Positions 13,001 to 25,766 of a stretch of 64,000 nt of DNA are shown piece after piece. The stretch covers positions 11,642,104 to 11,706,103 of the forward strand of contig WMCF01000014.1 in the NCBI GenBank assembly GCA_009792885.1. Reading direction: 5' to 3'. The stretch comes from Eremophila alpestris peregrina (lineage: Eukaryota; Chordata; Aves; Passeriformes; Alaudidae). Position 1 is the first letter of the stretch. The number at the start of each line of letters is the position of its first letter. The translations under genes were made by a program, and so were the position numbers. A model generated the notes under the pieces. It did not search any database, was not told the DNA's origin, and was given only the letters and a program-made list of their open reading frames with translations.

Positions 13001-13352
13001 ATAAACACATGTAAGCACGTGGGTAAACCATAACCCTCTGATATTGTTTGAATTAAATAGATGGGTTTAAAAAAATATGTCTGGCTTTGTCGGGAAAGGA
13101 TGCCAGAAAGTATAAGTTGGATAAGAAACCTAAGTGAGATTGCTGAAGTTTATGTATCAAACCTAAAGCCCTCAGGCTGAGTGTTGGATGCTAAGGCAGG
13201 AAAAATCACAGGCTTAAAGTTTCAGCCATCATCTCTTATCAGTCATTTAGGCTGGAACTCCTCAAGCAGAGAGTTTGATTTAAAAGTATGTAATTTTTTG
13301 TTGTGCTCAGCCACAGAGATTTGACTGAGGGCAGCCTTCCCCAGAGGAGGAG
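10061..13352. other. unique non-coding sequence
   Basis: Nothing recognised. It is AT-leaning, with poly-A-signal-like AATAAA or AATTAAA strings that have no adjoining A tract, and scattered short open frames (maximum 152 codons, 11532-11990 minus) without family resemblance. From about 12110 to 13980 there is no open frame longer than 60 codons. Confidence 0.6.
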
Positions 13353-13360
13353 ATATGCAA

Positions 13361-13376
13361 GGGCCTCTAGTGGTGG
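13361..13376 (-). promoter_or_regulatory. weak CTCF-like site
   Basis: The minus strand reads CCACCACTAGAGGCCC. It resembles the CCACTAGAGGGCGC form of the CTCF core, with mismatches near its 3' end. Isolated, so low confidence. Confidence 0.2.
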
Positions 13377-13992
13377 ATACATGCAGAAAAAAGCCCAGAT
13401 GTGATCACCTTGGTTTTTAACATTGCAATCTGTTCATTCCTAGAAGAACAGCTAGAGTATCACTGCATCCACATAGGTTCCCTTTTCTGTTTTATTTGGT
13501 GGCAAGAGACTGTCTTTCATTTCTTCCCTGGGTTGTGATGCCTTGCAGATGTTTTAAAAAATCAGTGCTTCTATCTGGACATTAATGTTTAATGAAAACC
13601 TCTTCACGGAGGTTTTCTGCATCTGAAGGCATGCTTGCTTGCATAGAAATGAGAATTATTTTGGCCTTTGCTTCCAATGCCCTTGAGGTGGAAAGTAATG
13701 GTGGTTTGCCATTAGGTTTGTCCAGTAGTTCTTGTGGTAGGTAATGAGGGACAAATTCCTGACACTAGTCCTAATCAGTTGCACTTGTCTCATCAGCGTT
13801 ATCTCAGGTCCCTGTCTGTCCCAAGGGAGCTGCACTTCTGGGCTCTGTCAGACAGTGTCTGAGCTGGGTAATTGAAAAAGGAGCTGGCCTTGCACAGGGA
13901 AATTTTTTGACAAGCCTAGATTTTAACCTCACATGGACTAAAAATGTTTTGGAACTTATCATGTGTTTAGGTAACCCTTTGAGTCAGAGACC
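13377..13992. other. unique non-coding sequence
   Basis: Nothing recognised; no open frame above 60 codons on either strand. Confidence 0.6.
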
Positions 13993-14466
13993 ATGCATTT
14001 CTTGAACCTCCTTCAAGCCGTGTATGCTTGCAAAAGCAGCTGGAACTCTGCTGTGGGTGGCCAGAGTGCCAATCACCATGGTCCTGGCTCTTCAGCAGCT
14101 GTGGTGGCAGAGGAGCTCTGTGGTGGTGCCTGGATACAACAGCTGGGTGAGTGGAAGTGCCAGGTCTGTGTCCTGAGCAAAAAGTCTTCTTTCAGCCTTG
14201 GTGCCATCAGCTGTGCCTTGTGGGACCTGGGTAGCGCTGATTGTTGTGGATTTGATCTGCTACAGGGATTTGGCCAAAATTCAGCAGAGGCTTGTTGTAT
14301 TGGTTTATTTAGGTTTATCTGTGCCCTACTCAGAATGGCTTTCTTAGAATTCCATTTGTTGTCTGCAAGATCTACCCAAGCAGGCAATTGGTTGATAAAA
14401 TGTCTGTATTCCAAGACTCCCTGTTTTGCTGAGTTAGTAACAGCCCTCTCAAACATATTCACATAG
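13993..14466. other. segment open on both strands, no family recognised
   Basis: A 157-codon plus-strand frame (13993-14466) and a 129-codon minus-strand frame (14073-14462) occupy the same 390 bases. Neither product matches a protein I know. The minus product has a locally charged, Gln- and Asn-containing composition more protein-like than most frames here, while the plus product is Cys-rich. An old retrocopy or exapted exon is possible, but simple low stop density is more likely. Confidence 0.15.
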
Positions 14467-15089
14467 AAACCTTATTTTACTTTTTCATATCATAGCTAAG
14501 TATTGTGTGTATTATTATTAAGTATATAAATATTCACAATGAATTGAGTTTACTTAATTTATTAGTAAGATACTTGTTAAATGCTGCCTTCAAGTACATC
14601 TTGGCACACATGGGTACTTTTTTGGTTTAAAAGTATTTTGAATAAAAGTTTTACTTTCAACTGATGCTCTGTTGAATGAGAGTCCCAAGAAGTTCCAAGT
14701 GCTCTGCATCTGCTGCAGTGGATGTTGTCACAGATCTGGTCTCTGGCTGGAATGAAACCTCCTCCATGAAACCAGAATTCCCTTGTTCTCTCTATTCTGA
14801 CCCAGCAGTCTCAGCTGCCGTGATGCTCAATGGGCACTTAGTGTCTCTGTTCAGCACAGCTGAATTTGACTGCAGTCATATATTGAGGACAAAAAGAGTC
14901 TCACCACAGCCTTTAATGATGTTGATTTCTTCAGTTCAAGATGCCTACAGCAGACACACCTGTGTTTAGTCAGATAAACCCCATTCCTGTTGTTTTACCT
15001 GATTTTTCCCCTCCCTAATGTGGTCCTGCAGGACATCTGTTTCTTGTCTTCAGTATGTGAAACAGATTTCCTTGGATAAAACACTTAAT
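14467..15089. other. AT-rich unique sequence
   Basis: 14480-14660 is strongly AT-rich with several TATA-like and AATAAA strings. The rest is ordinary. No gene seen. Confidence 0.55.
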
Positions 15090-15310
15090 TCTTAAACCCA
15101 TCCCACTTCTCTCAGTTCTCTCTCCTCTGAATAAATTGGCATTGTTCAAACTATTTTTTCTCATAAAGTAATCCCTTCAAGACCTGATTGTTTCTGTGGC
15201 TCTCTAAATATTTTATTGTTAGTCCTTATCTTCCTCACAGTGTGATGCCCAAATCTGGAGACCATATTCCAGTTGAGGCCTTACTAATCATCCTGAGCAG
15301 GAGAAACAAA
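15090..15310 (-). mobile_element. ancient CR1 fragment, reverse-transcriptase tail
   Basis: Translating the minus strand from 15287 leftwards gives LVRPQLEYGLQIWASHCEED. This lines up with the conserved CR1 C-terminal segment LVRPHLE-C-VQFWAP seen in the young copy at the right end of this window (near 61835-61880). Beyond it the frame is broken by several stops, but short CR1-like pieces continue to about 15100. The nucleotide string GCCCAAATCTGGAGACCATATTCC also parallels CCCAGAACTGGACACAGCTCTC of the young copy. The divergence marks it as by far the oldest CR1 here, probably inserted before modern bird orders split. No function is expected. Confidence 0.75.
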
Positions 15311-16999
15311 TTGCTGTGTATAGGAGCAGCAAATTTTCTTTCCATTTCTTCTGCAGCTTTCTAATATTGGTCTTTTCAGACCGGTTTCTGTTTTCCAGAA
15401 AACGATCAGTGCTCTCTCTCGCGTTCATTCCTCAAAACTCTGAAGCTTCAGTAAATGTGGATTTCATGTGTGTTAAATCACTGTCCATCCCTCTGCTCTG
15501 CCTATTCCTGGTGTGCAGGCTAACACACTACAGGAAAATGCTGAAGTGTGTAAAGCCAGCATATGCTGGAGGAACAGGCTGAAGTAGCTGCTGCTTCCCT
15601 CCCAGCCAGATCATACCTGGGCTTTCTGTCACCTCATCCCTCACAAAATCTTCTTGGTCTGAAGTCTGTAGCAGCCTGGGACCAGGCCCATCTTAGAAAT
15701 ATTTGTCCATCTGCATGTTATAATGTAGAGATTCTTAAACAGGAGAGGGCAGCTACTAAGAGGGCATTTTCTGGGTTTTTTGAGATCTTTTGAATGGTTT
15801 CTTTTTTTAAAAAAATTTTTTCCCCCCTTTATTTAATTTTTATGTAACCTCAGTCAGTGATTCCTCAGGAATAATTTATTTCCCTATCTTTTCAAAGACT
15901 TCAAAGTTAGACTTTTGTTTGATGTGGGTTAGAACAATTTTTGTAGGACACTCATAGAATTTTTCATTGACTGATATGACTTATTTATCTGCATAATATG
16001 TACTTCCTGATATTTTTAAACTGAATGCTGGTAGAGATAAAAACTTTTAAAGGAATCCAAGTTTATTTGATTTTACTGTAACCTGATGAGTATCTTCCAC
16101 TGGATGGAGTGTAAGAGAAACATCTTGGTCAGACACCTTGGTGCATAAAAACCAGAGCATCACTTTTAACTTCCCTGTCTATCCAAGTTCAGACTTTATA
16201 ATATTGAAAATATCAGAGCAGTGTTTATTTTAAAATTTGACTCTGCAAGGGATGAATGGATGGAGGTATACCAGAGTTAGAAAGAAATTTGAGTGAAAGC
16301 AACCATGAAACAACAGAATCACTGTTCCGGGGAAAGAAAGGAGTGAAAGGAGCAGAAAAAAGAGTAGTCAACTTCAAAAAGCAGACGCCAACGAGCCTGG
16401 GAAACAGGTAAATGTGTGTCTTCTGGGAAGATAATCCTAAAGATAAATGAACTGTCAGTTACTGAAACTGCTGTTAACAAAAGCATAATGGTAAGCTATC
16501 CTGATGTGAAAGAAAGAGGAAACCAAGCAGGAGAGCAGCATCCAACTGCACCAGGAGCCAAGACCTGGAAATCAAAGGGACTTATGTGATAGATAGAAAT
16601 GGGGACTTGTAACTGACAGTGACTGCAACAGAGCAGCATAAAACTGCTGGGGTGTAAGCAGAAAAAAAATCACATGTGAAGCCAATTAGGAAAAAAATCT
16701 AAACTACTGCCTTTCTATAAATAAGCAGAAGAAAACACACATATTTAATCTAATGAAAAGAAGTACAAATAGCAGATGAGGCTTCAGAGCTGGGAAATCC
16801 AATGTTTCCTTCACTTTATTTGCAGTGGTGGCAGGCAGAGTGGTGTGGCATGGCTGCACAGCGAGGTCGGGAAAGCACAGGCTGCACACTGGATGTAAAA
16901 TTAGAAAACTCTTATGTACAAAATGACTCCTGCCACGTTTATGGTCTGTTTTATGGCTCTTATCACTAGGCATTTTCAAGGAGTGAGAGCACATTTCCT
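15311..16999. other. unique non-coding sequence, AT-rich in part
   Basis: T- and A-rich runs lie at 15798-15840 and AT-rich DNA extends to about 16250. A purine-rich stretch occurs at about 16320-16380. No gene recognised. Confidence 0.6.
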
Positions 17000-17310
17000 C
17001 TATCTCCTGCAGGAAGGAGCTCATTATTCCTTATTAATTAGGTCTTCAGTCACTAATCTGTTATGTACCTTTCCAGCAACTGTTTACAGAGAAGTGTTGT
17101 AGGATCTAATTGATGGAGGATAATTAGCTCCTCCCTAATTAGAGTGAAGTGTGCTTCTTTTCACTCTGTGGATGATCGCTTATGAATGAAAGGCCACAAA
17201 TGGAAAGCTTAAGATGTGCAATGTGTCAGGAACTAATTTGCTTAAACTATTTCTGAAAGCTTATTCAATTAATACCCAAATAGTAGGCTTATACATGAGT
17301 GTGTGCAACT
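17000..17310. promoter_or_regulatory. candidate conserved non-coding element rich in TAAT cores
   Basis: Within about 120 bases (17030-17147) there are at least four homeodomain-type cores: TTAATTAGG, TCTAATTGATGG, GATAATTAGC and CCTAATTAGAG. The last two are arranged almost as an inverted pair. More (AACTAATTTG, TTCAATTAATA) follow before 17280. There is no open frame, repeat or low-complexity tract. Such density is typical of developmental enhancers in vertebrate gene deserts. Conservation itself is not shown by this single sequence. Confidence 0.35.
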
Positions 17311-20300
17311 GACTTCAGTTGTAGGCAGGCATGTGGTTGCCACAGAGTTGAGCATTAATGTCACGCTCAGTTACCATACGCTGTGCAGGCACCAGGAGCA
17401 GCAGGTCTGCAAGCACCAGTAAAGAGGATACAGCATGTGGAAATAAAGAAAAAGCCTTCAGGAAATTTTACCTGCAGATTCATCATCTCACATCATTTTA
17501 TCAACTCTGAAAAAGAATGAGTTGCAGCCTAGTAGTTCATAAATTTTGGGGTGTCTTTTTTTTTTTTTTAATGGCTAGCCTGTGAAAAGTTGCAAAGGTG
17601 TCTTATTGCCAGTGAACAGATATTCAGTGTCCTTTGGAAACCAGATGCCTATATCCAATTTGGCACCAAAAAGGCTAGCTATTTTCCAAAAAGCTTCTCT
17701 AAAAAGACTCTAGATCATTCTTTCTGTAACACAGCTATGGGTTATTGTCATAAATGGTCTCTGTTACAACACTTTTATTTCTTCCCAAAATGTGATTGCT
17801 TTGCCTGTGACTCCCTATGGTCTCCTGACAGCAAAGAGAAAACTGGAGATTGGCTGATGATCACTGTGAAGTGCAAGTGCTGAGGCTTAGTGTATGAGCT
17901 GATGTTATCAGAAAACCTGTAAGAGAAGACGTGGAATGTATACAATTAAAATGTGGAAACTTTATAATTATGTAATAATCAAATTGTAATTTATATGTTT
18001 ATGATGTGGATTCACAGCACAGCCTGAATGCAGACATAAGTTTGTAGGGAGATGTTCTTCTTTCTAGATTAAAACAATGTTTGGTTTTTGATACAAGCCC
18101 ACTGCTTGAGAGCCCACTAAAGGTAATAGAAAGTATCTCCTTGAGTTTCTGTGTACTTTAGCTGAGATGACACAGCTAGAAGTACCAAGGGGGAACAAGT
18201 AGGCCTCCTTTCCTAGTTAAGAAAATATCTTGAAATGTGTCCCTTAAGGATTTGAAACCCTGGAAAACAACAACACAATTCCCCTAAACTTTTCCTCCCC
18301 AAGAGCTTTAAATCAGTTTAATGATTTGGGAAGTTATGTTCTGCTGCATTGCTGCCAATCTAACATATTGAGTGAGACAGAGGCTGGGGAGTCAGAGGGG
18401 ACACAGTTGAGGTTAGGATTACCTGCAAATTTCTCATGTTCCCTGAGACTGGAGAATTGCTTGAGTTCCCTGGAAGCCTAATACTGTTAATCAGCGAAGA
18501 AAGATTTCACTGTTTCATTACTTGCTGCAGCTGAAACTCAAGGAAATTACTTGGGTCTCATTATCAGATAAAGTTAAGATTCCAGTATAAAAGAAAATTC
18601 TTTTTCACACTCAGGTCGAGAGTAATTTATTTTTTTTGTAGCTCAGATTTTAAAAATAGAGAGCCAGCAGAGGAGAATGTGATAGAACCGCGCAAAATCT
18701 GGATACTGCAGATCTGCTTTGATACAATAACAGTTTCCAGCCTCTCTTTTATCTTCCTAACCATTCCTAGGTATGGTGGGAAGAGATTAGCATGGCAAAC
18801 TGAGCAATGCCTCTGTCCACTGTGAGGCGCTTGTCCCACTCGGATTTTGTGGAGGCTGGAGCTGTCAAAGGGGCTGTTGTGCCATCACTGGGCCCTGGCT
18901 CTGGCCAGTGTGCCTTGGAGATTAAACAATGCTCAGGGGACAGAGTGTGTCACCGTGCAGGGAAGCAGGCTCAGACTTTGCATCTGGTCTGATCCTCAGT
19001 TTTCCCTAGTGGGGAGTGACCCTACAGGCCTCCCTCGGGGCAGGGTATCTCTCTGTGGCATCATTGGCACCCTGCTTGGGCCGGGACCCTGGCCCCCCTC
19101 TGTTCTTTGTGCTGCCTGCTGCCACATTGAAAGGGATGCCTGGGAGAGCCTGCTCACTGCACCGGCATCCAGCTGGTCCTCAGGCACCCTCCTACCTTGC
19201 CTAGGGGGATGATAACAGAGAGGTGCTCCCAGCAGAGGTCATGTGGGTCTGTGGGTGGCTTCTGAGTGGGATTGGTGGTGTGTCTGTGTGTTTTACTGCT
19301 GCAGAAACCGGGTTTGTGACACTGTAAATCCTAAGAAAAATCCTTGCTGTTAGACCTCTGGACATTTTCTCCTGGGAAATCTTGCTGTAGTGAAAGCTGA
19401 GCTGAAGGGCTTGGTTACGTCCTAGGCAATGGCCAGTTTCCAGAGGGGTTTGATGCCAAAGTTCAGATGTTTTTCTTTTCCTTGAAAAACACAGTGCTGA
19501 CTAGCTTAGGCTAGTTACAAGATGTGAACTTACAGAAACAGGATATGCCAGCAGGGATGACTGCATGAATGTCCCCTTCTCTCTTGTGTCATTAGAAAGA
19601 GATGCAGCTGCCAGCTCAGGTGCCTTAATCCAGAGCAGGACTGAAACAAAGGAGAAGCCCAGACGAGTTCTTGTTTTCCTTCTAAATAACTTGGTAAGTA
19701 CTTGGCAAAACCTCTGGGAGTCTCAGTGGTGAAATGTAAAACCCTCTGGTCCCCTTGGGTCCCCAGCCACATCTGAATAAGGATATGTGACTTTCTGAAG
19801 GAAGCTGACAGGCTGATTGGGAGGTGCTGTGACCTTCACCCTGCTGCTCTTTGCCAATGTCCATCTTTTTCCCCCCACAAGCTGGGAATGGGGAGAGTTT
19901 TGCTTTACAGCCCAGAGGAAGTCTGGGGTGTGAGTGTTGATTAAAAGGGGCAGAGTAGTCTTGCTTGGCAGAAGCCTTGAGGGCTGGTGTAGCTCCAAGC
20001 CCCAAATCACCCAGTCTTTTTCTAAAGAAAACTTTTTGGACGTGCATTATATTTGCTAGAGGACTTTTTGTTTTCTCTTGTTCAGTGACCAAAAGTGGTG
20101 TGCTTTTTCTACATCAGCTAAATATGACATAATGACCAAAGTTAAAAGCTGAACAGCTGACAGAGAACTCAGCTGTTTCTGAAGTCAGATGGCACCTCCC
20201 ATGTACAAGGTTGTGTTACCCTGAACTCATTAGCAGTCAAACACTAGAAGGCTGCATCTTTATTCAAAACCCCTGTTTCCCATCACTTGCCCTCAAGCTC

Positions 20301-21989
20301 AAAAACCTCATCCTCCACCTCTCCTATGGGCACACTGATGAAGGGCCTTTCTCCTTCGCAACTTGGATCAGCTTCTCTCCAACCCCCTCTTCATCCTGGC
20401 TGTCTGACACCGAGCTCAGCCCTATCATTTTTAACAGAGAGACCTTTGATTCCTAAGGCATCTTATTTGCCTTGTTTTAGGAGAGTAGGGGCTAGAATTA
20501 ACACTTTGCACTAAACTGACAGGGTAGTATCAGCTATGATATGTATGAGGTATGAGTCAAATAACTCTCAGTTGTTATCCTAGTTGTTAGTTGGTAGCCA
20601 AGGTGAACAGCTCTGGCTGTAGAAATTGTGTGTGCACATTTGGATACATGATTCATTTTTAGCCTACTTTTTTCGAATGGGAAGGAGGCCTGAAATGCCA
20701 GCACACAGCTATGACTCTCAGAGAACATATCTCTTGCAGTCCTGTACCTCTGGCTTTTCAGGTGCAACATCACTGGCCTCTCCTAAGCTGAGCTTCCCCT
20801 TCTTTCTAATAGGAAGTAGAAAAAGACTTAACGAAACTGCAGCAAATTTCAACATCCATGACTTTTCTCCAGCACTGTTTTGAGGATGGGGACTGCATCC
20901 TATGCTGTGCTCCACAGAGCTTCCCACTCTCCTGAGCCTGAGGACTGCTCACAGCATGCAGGGAAGCAGGATCAGCAGGCAGGGAAACCAGAATGAACCA
21001 ATGCTGACGACACCTATGAATGTTCCAGGAGACTTGCGCCTTCGACTCATTGTTGCCCCTTAAATGTGACCTGGTGCACAAGTGAGCAGCAACCCAAGGA
21101 AATGAACCACAAAAGCAGCTTTGGAGAGAGCAGGATACCCCTTTCTCTAGCACTGGCATATAATCTGTTCCCCTCTGAGGCTTTCCTTTATGTATTTCTT
21201 TTCTGTACCTGAGGTGCAAATGAAAGGCAAACAATACGGGTCAGGTGTGATGGTCTTGGGTAATGAACAGCTGGGAATAATTACTGCTACCAGGAGGATG
21301 GATGATGGATGGAGGCAAGGAGCAGCTGTGTGGCATCTTTGGCTGGCTGCTGTGACAGGAGGGGAATCAGAAATGCCCAGAGAAATTGCTTGGAGGGGCT
21401 GTGGGGCTGAGGCAAAACATTAGTGCTAGAAACAGGCTATGGTACCCTGCTAGGGAAACATTTTCAGGGACATTTCTTACTGTGAGACCCTTGTGCTTCC
21501 TTCTGGAAAATTTAATATTAGCCTTGGCTTCTGTCGAGACATATATTTCCCTAATGGGCTGTGGGAAGCCTCTGCTCCACTCTTTTTAGCCTGGAACTGT
21601 GAGCTGAGGTGTTTCACTGCCTTTCCATGTAATATGAAGCAGGAGCAGAGAATGTTGAGGAGAAAGGGGCAGCAGGCTGAGGTCAGCCTGAGTGTTCACA
21701 TGGGAACAAATGTCCTTCTAACGCTCTGGGATGCTGTGCCCGAGGAGGGAGGAATGAGTGGAGCCAGAGAGCCCCTGCTTTCTGGGATAGCAGAGCCAAA
21801 CACATGTCATGGGCTGTGTTATATGGCTGGGACAGTTCCTGTAGACACCAGCTTCTCCCCATGGCTATTTCCTACAGCTGGGGCTGGGAGATTGCTGTCA
21901 CCAAAATGCATGAGAATCTCCTACATAGCCAGGAGGCCAGTGAAGAGCCCAGGAAACTGTTCCCCTTAAATAGTTAAACTGCTGCCTCT
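17311..21989. other. unique non-coding sequence
   Basis: No gene recognised. It contains a T14 run at 17556-17569, an AT-rich stretch at 17935-18005, and a GC-richer piece around 18800-19200 with overlapping frames of up to 121 codons that resemble nothing. The other frames (19682-20092 minus, 20806-21234 minus, 21493-21969 plus) look random. Confidence 0.6.
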
Positions 21990-22350
21990 CGACAAGCACA
22001 ATGTCACATTGAATTTGAAACAGGGAACTTTTTATATTTTCCCCCCTGATTGTGCTGGCACCTGGCAGATGCCTGTTTACCACAGGCATCCATACACACA
22101 GCAATCAAAGGAAATCAGAGGCACGGATTAGCAACAGCTGCAAGTCATTAGTGGCAGCCATGGGAAAGCACAGCTCTGCACCCTGCTTCGAAATAACCAA
22201 CGTGAGTATTCCAGAGCACAGGGGTTACCGCGGGGCACTCTGCGGGCACCAGGGACACAAACAATTGCCTCACTTGTCTCTGGAGATGGCTCCTTCCCTC
22301 TCCACAAGACAGCAGTGTGTTATCGATGAATCAATCACACTTTATTGGCC
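21990..22350. promoter_or_regulatory. candidate conserved non-coding element
   Basis: An AT-to-GC mixed block without repeats. It includes GCAATCAAAGG, a TCF/LEF-like CAATCAAAGG at about 22102-22111, and a small CpG group at 22200-22245. Its texture differs from the flanks. Weak evidence. Confidence 0.2.
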
Positions 22351-25300
22351 CACTGAGCATTAACTCTTTGGGAGGCTGACTTTTGCCGACTGGGAGTTGT
22401 CAGAACTGGAGGATGGGGTCTCCACCTGTACGAAATATCTAGTTTTTCTTTATTTTCTTTGGGCTGACTGCTGGCATCTTTGGCAGTGTCTCAACACAAG
22501 TGAAGACTTGGGATCTCCTAGAGATAATGCTCATTTTACAGGAAGTTTTATTAGAGTGAATGTAAAGCAAAAGCTGACCAAAAGCCTTATTTGTGTATGT
22601 GATTTCTTTATTCAATTCATTTTGAACCAGAATAGAGTCCAAATTTTATTTAAAAACTTAATGTTGATTGAAATTTCCATTGCAGATTTAGGCAGCTTGG
22701 GTTTCTATTTTGATCAGTCCCCGGAAAAGCTGATTTTACTTCAAAGCATCTCTGACTCTTGGAGGAGCAGGAAGCTGGTGCCCTATTAATAGAGAGCAGA
22801 ATCCAGCATCACTGAGGCGTGGCTGATTCCCCAGCAGTCCTGACATATTTGGCTGTATCTGCCCTCCTTTCTCTCTGTCTCAGCATGGCTTTCACCCTCA
22901 CAGGTGCAGTACCCAAGCTGTGTGTGTGGTCTTTGTGGTCCACAAGAAGGGCCTGCTTACCTTGCCCCTGCCAGATGGGAACCCCATCCCTGCCTTGCAC
23001 TTGACCATTGCCATGAGGAGGTGGAAGCATGTGAAGGAGTTGACAGCAAGAAGATGTACAAAATCTGATATCCAGTACTTCAAAATACCTCACTTGAGCT
23101 TTTGCTTTTCTCAAGGAGGGAAATAGGAGGAAAAGGAGTGGAAGCAGGGAAAGTAGTCACAGAGATTAGAGAGATAGAAAGCTGGGGGCACAGAAAAAGA
23201 CCTTTCCAGAAAGGCCATGGTCAGCCTGACCCTTGTAGCCCCTGGATTTCTTTCCAGCTCCCAAACCTTCAGTTACTTTCAGCTTCCCACCTGCATCTCA
23301 CACTGCAGACCTTATTTCTTATCTTCAGTCCCAAGCCTCACTAATTACAAAGGTTTGGTCAGATCCAGCTTTCTCCAAATCCCTTCTTTGTACGTTCTCT
23401 GCTGTTACTGGAAAAGTTGAATTTGGTTTTCCCACAGATAACATCATTTATGTGGAGGCAAAAATGGGATTTAGCCTTGTTTTCCAAGGCCTCTTAAGAT
23501 GGCTCTGCAAACAATAAGGAACAGGCAGACAGAACGTTAAAGATAACAAAGAGAAGTATAATTTTAAAGTAAAAGGGAAGTGAATAGTCTTAGGAGACAA
23601 AACATTGCAAATACTTGCATCTTCTAGTGCAAAGGTGAAACCAAGGAGAAAAGAGGGTGAAAGTATGTTAGTTCCAATACTCCCTCAGTCCTGCAGCTGT
23701 TTCCATTTGAAAACTATTTTAGGATCACAAAAGTCTACAAGAGAGCAAGACAGGTATTTGTAAAGGAGCTTCATTGCTACTAGCTACAGAGAGTGGGGTG
23801 GCTTCCTGTGTGGTGCCTGAGGGAAGTAGACCAGCTTTGGGAAAAGTCCTCAGTAAGTGCTTATTTTTAAAGGATTTACTGATTTTTTTCTTACATTTGT
23901 GAATTGTTGAAAGAGTGCTTTCCTCCTTCATACTTCTGCTAAAATGGTGAGTAAAGGAAAAGGCACGTTTCTGAAAAACTACTTCTAGTTTTGTTTCTCA
24001 GTAGGAGACACCATTTTCTACATGTTCTTCTGTCCTATCTTCAGCTTAGGAGTTAGTGTTTTACTTGCTGGGTTGCAAATCACACTGGATTTTGGTTTGG
24101 TACTTTGAAGTAAGACTGTGGTTCTTCCTGTGCTTCAGCTCAATGCAGCCTCACTGGCTGGTGTTCAAAGTACAGTGTGCTGTGCTCACTTGTGATGCTC
24201 AGGTGTTCTGGGCTCTTCTTTACCTTTGAAATTCATTCTGCAATTCCTTCTGTTCCAGCTAGATGTGCTAATCCAGACATTTGCTTGCCAATGTTCTGAG
24301 AACAGTGGATGATAATTTGTACCTACACTGTGAAAGGGACTTTGTTGTCAAAGCTGGCAAATAGCCATATAAATATTATGCCTTCAGAGAAATTAACCTC
24401 CTATCTTCTTGATATTAATTTCTTTCTTTTTTTTCCCCAACTATAACTGTCAAATTCATGTTGAAAGGACCAGAATCCATCTCTGAACTCTTAGTAGAAT
24501 CAGTGCTGAGGTGCAAAGAAAATCTGAGGGAAGGTCAGCAAAATGATGAGGGTGTTGGAAAAATCCGTTTGTGAATGTAAAGAGGTTCGTGCATTTCAGT
24601 GAATCAGAGACTGAGGGATAACTTGATCATTCCATGTGAGTACCTATATTTGGAAGATGTAGACACCTTTTCCAGAACCACTTTTTTGTGAAAGAGCTGC
24701 TGTCTAGTCCCTGCCAGTTCCCTGAGTTTAATCTTGGTAAGAGAGATGGTGCTGCAGGTATTTGAGTAGTGCAAATAGAGGAGCAGCTCAACAGAGGAGA
24801 GCTTCACTTGCACCTTTAAAAGGAAAAAAAAATTTTTTTTGTTTGGTGGAATTTTCTTAGCAATAAGATTGTGTGTGAACTCAGCAACTACTTCTTGGTA
24901 CAAGGATCCCTTCATTCATCCCTGTCTTTGAGGGTATTCAGGAAGGAAGGGTTTCTTTCCATGGGGTAGAATGCTGTGATTCTTGCTGTGGCACAGCCTG
25001 CAGAACGGATGTCAAACTTTATTCTTGCTTACTGGTAAGGGGTTTTCCAAGCTTGGGGAATTTGTTCTCCTGTTTTTTTAGCTCTTATTTTTTCTGTGAA
25101 ATATCAAGGTCAGCAGAGCTCTGGATAGGGGATCTCAACCCCTATGGATGGGGCTGGTTACATAATGCCCAAAGTCAGAATGATGTGTGGGGTCAAATGA
25201 TGAAGACCTTAAGGCTTGTTTGCTTTCCTTTGCAATATAGGACACAAATTGCCTTCTCCAGATGTCTCAGCAATTGAATTTCCAGCCATTACAGAGCTGT

Positions 25301-25550
25301 GGGGTCTAACAGTGTCATCAGCCCTTCCAACTCTTTCTGATACACAGGCAGGGGTGTAGTCTCTTGAATAAACCTGTCAAATTTTAAAACCTGGGCTTTG
25401 TGGACAATGTGCAACACCCTGGTGCAGGTAGGAAAAAGTGGTCTATCAGATCACTGTTTACACTTCAAACAGTGTCATGTGGGAAATATGAATCCTGTGT
25501 TAAAGGTCTTAATTTCCAAGTGTCAGATTACTTACAAACACAAAGAGGGG
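22351..25550. other. unique non-coding sequence
   Basis: Nothing recognised. The longest frame is 130 codons (22397-22789 plus), with no family resemblance. There is a T-rich stretch at 24420-24435 and an A/T switch at 24822-24840. Confidence 0.6.
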
Positions 25551-25766
25551 AAATTAAGGATAGATACTAGGAAGAAAATCTTTACTATGAAGAACAGGTT
25601 GCCCAGGAAGGTTGTTCATGCCCCATCCCTGGCAATGTCCAATGGCAGGTTGGATAAGGTCCTGCACAGCCTGGCCCAGTGGGAGCTGTCCCTGTTCATG
25701 GAAGGAAGGTTGGGACTAGATGATCCTTAAGGTCCCCTTCCAACCCTTAATGTTCTATGATTCCAT
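25551..25766 (+). mobile_element. CR1 LINE fragment, 3' end
   Basis: A 5'-truncated CR1 in plus orientation. It opens with ATTAAGGATAGATACTAGGA and continues through GAACAGGTTGCCCAGGAAGG, CCCCATCCCTGGCAATGTCC, CAGGTTGGATAAGGTCCTG and GATGATCCTTAAGGTCCCC, ending in the CR1-type tail GTTCTATGATTCCATG. A short internal deletion removes the usual GTGAGGCACTG-like stretch before GAACAGGTT. It is better preserved than the copy at 1.1 kb. CR1 inserts without target-site duplication of fixed length, and none was seen. The 110-codon open frame at 25398-25730 runs through it and is not a gene. Confidence 0.95.

Noticed and set aside
25398..25730. 110-codon plus-strand open frame
   Set aside because: It runs through the CR1 fragment at 25551-25766. 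The second half is CR1 tail read in frame, not a gene.
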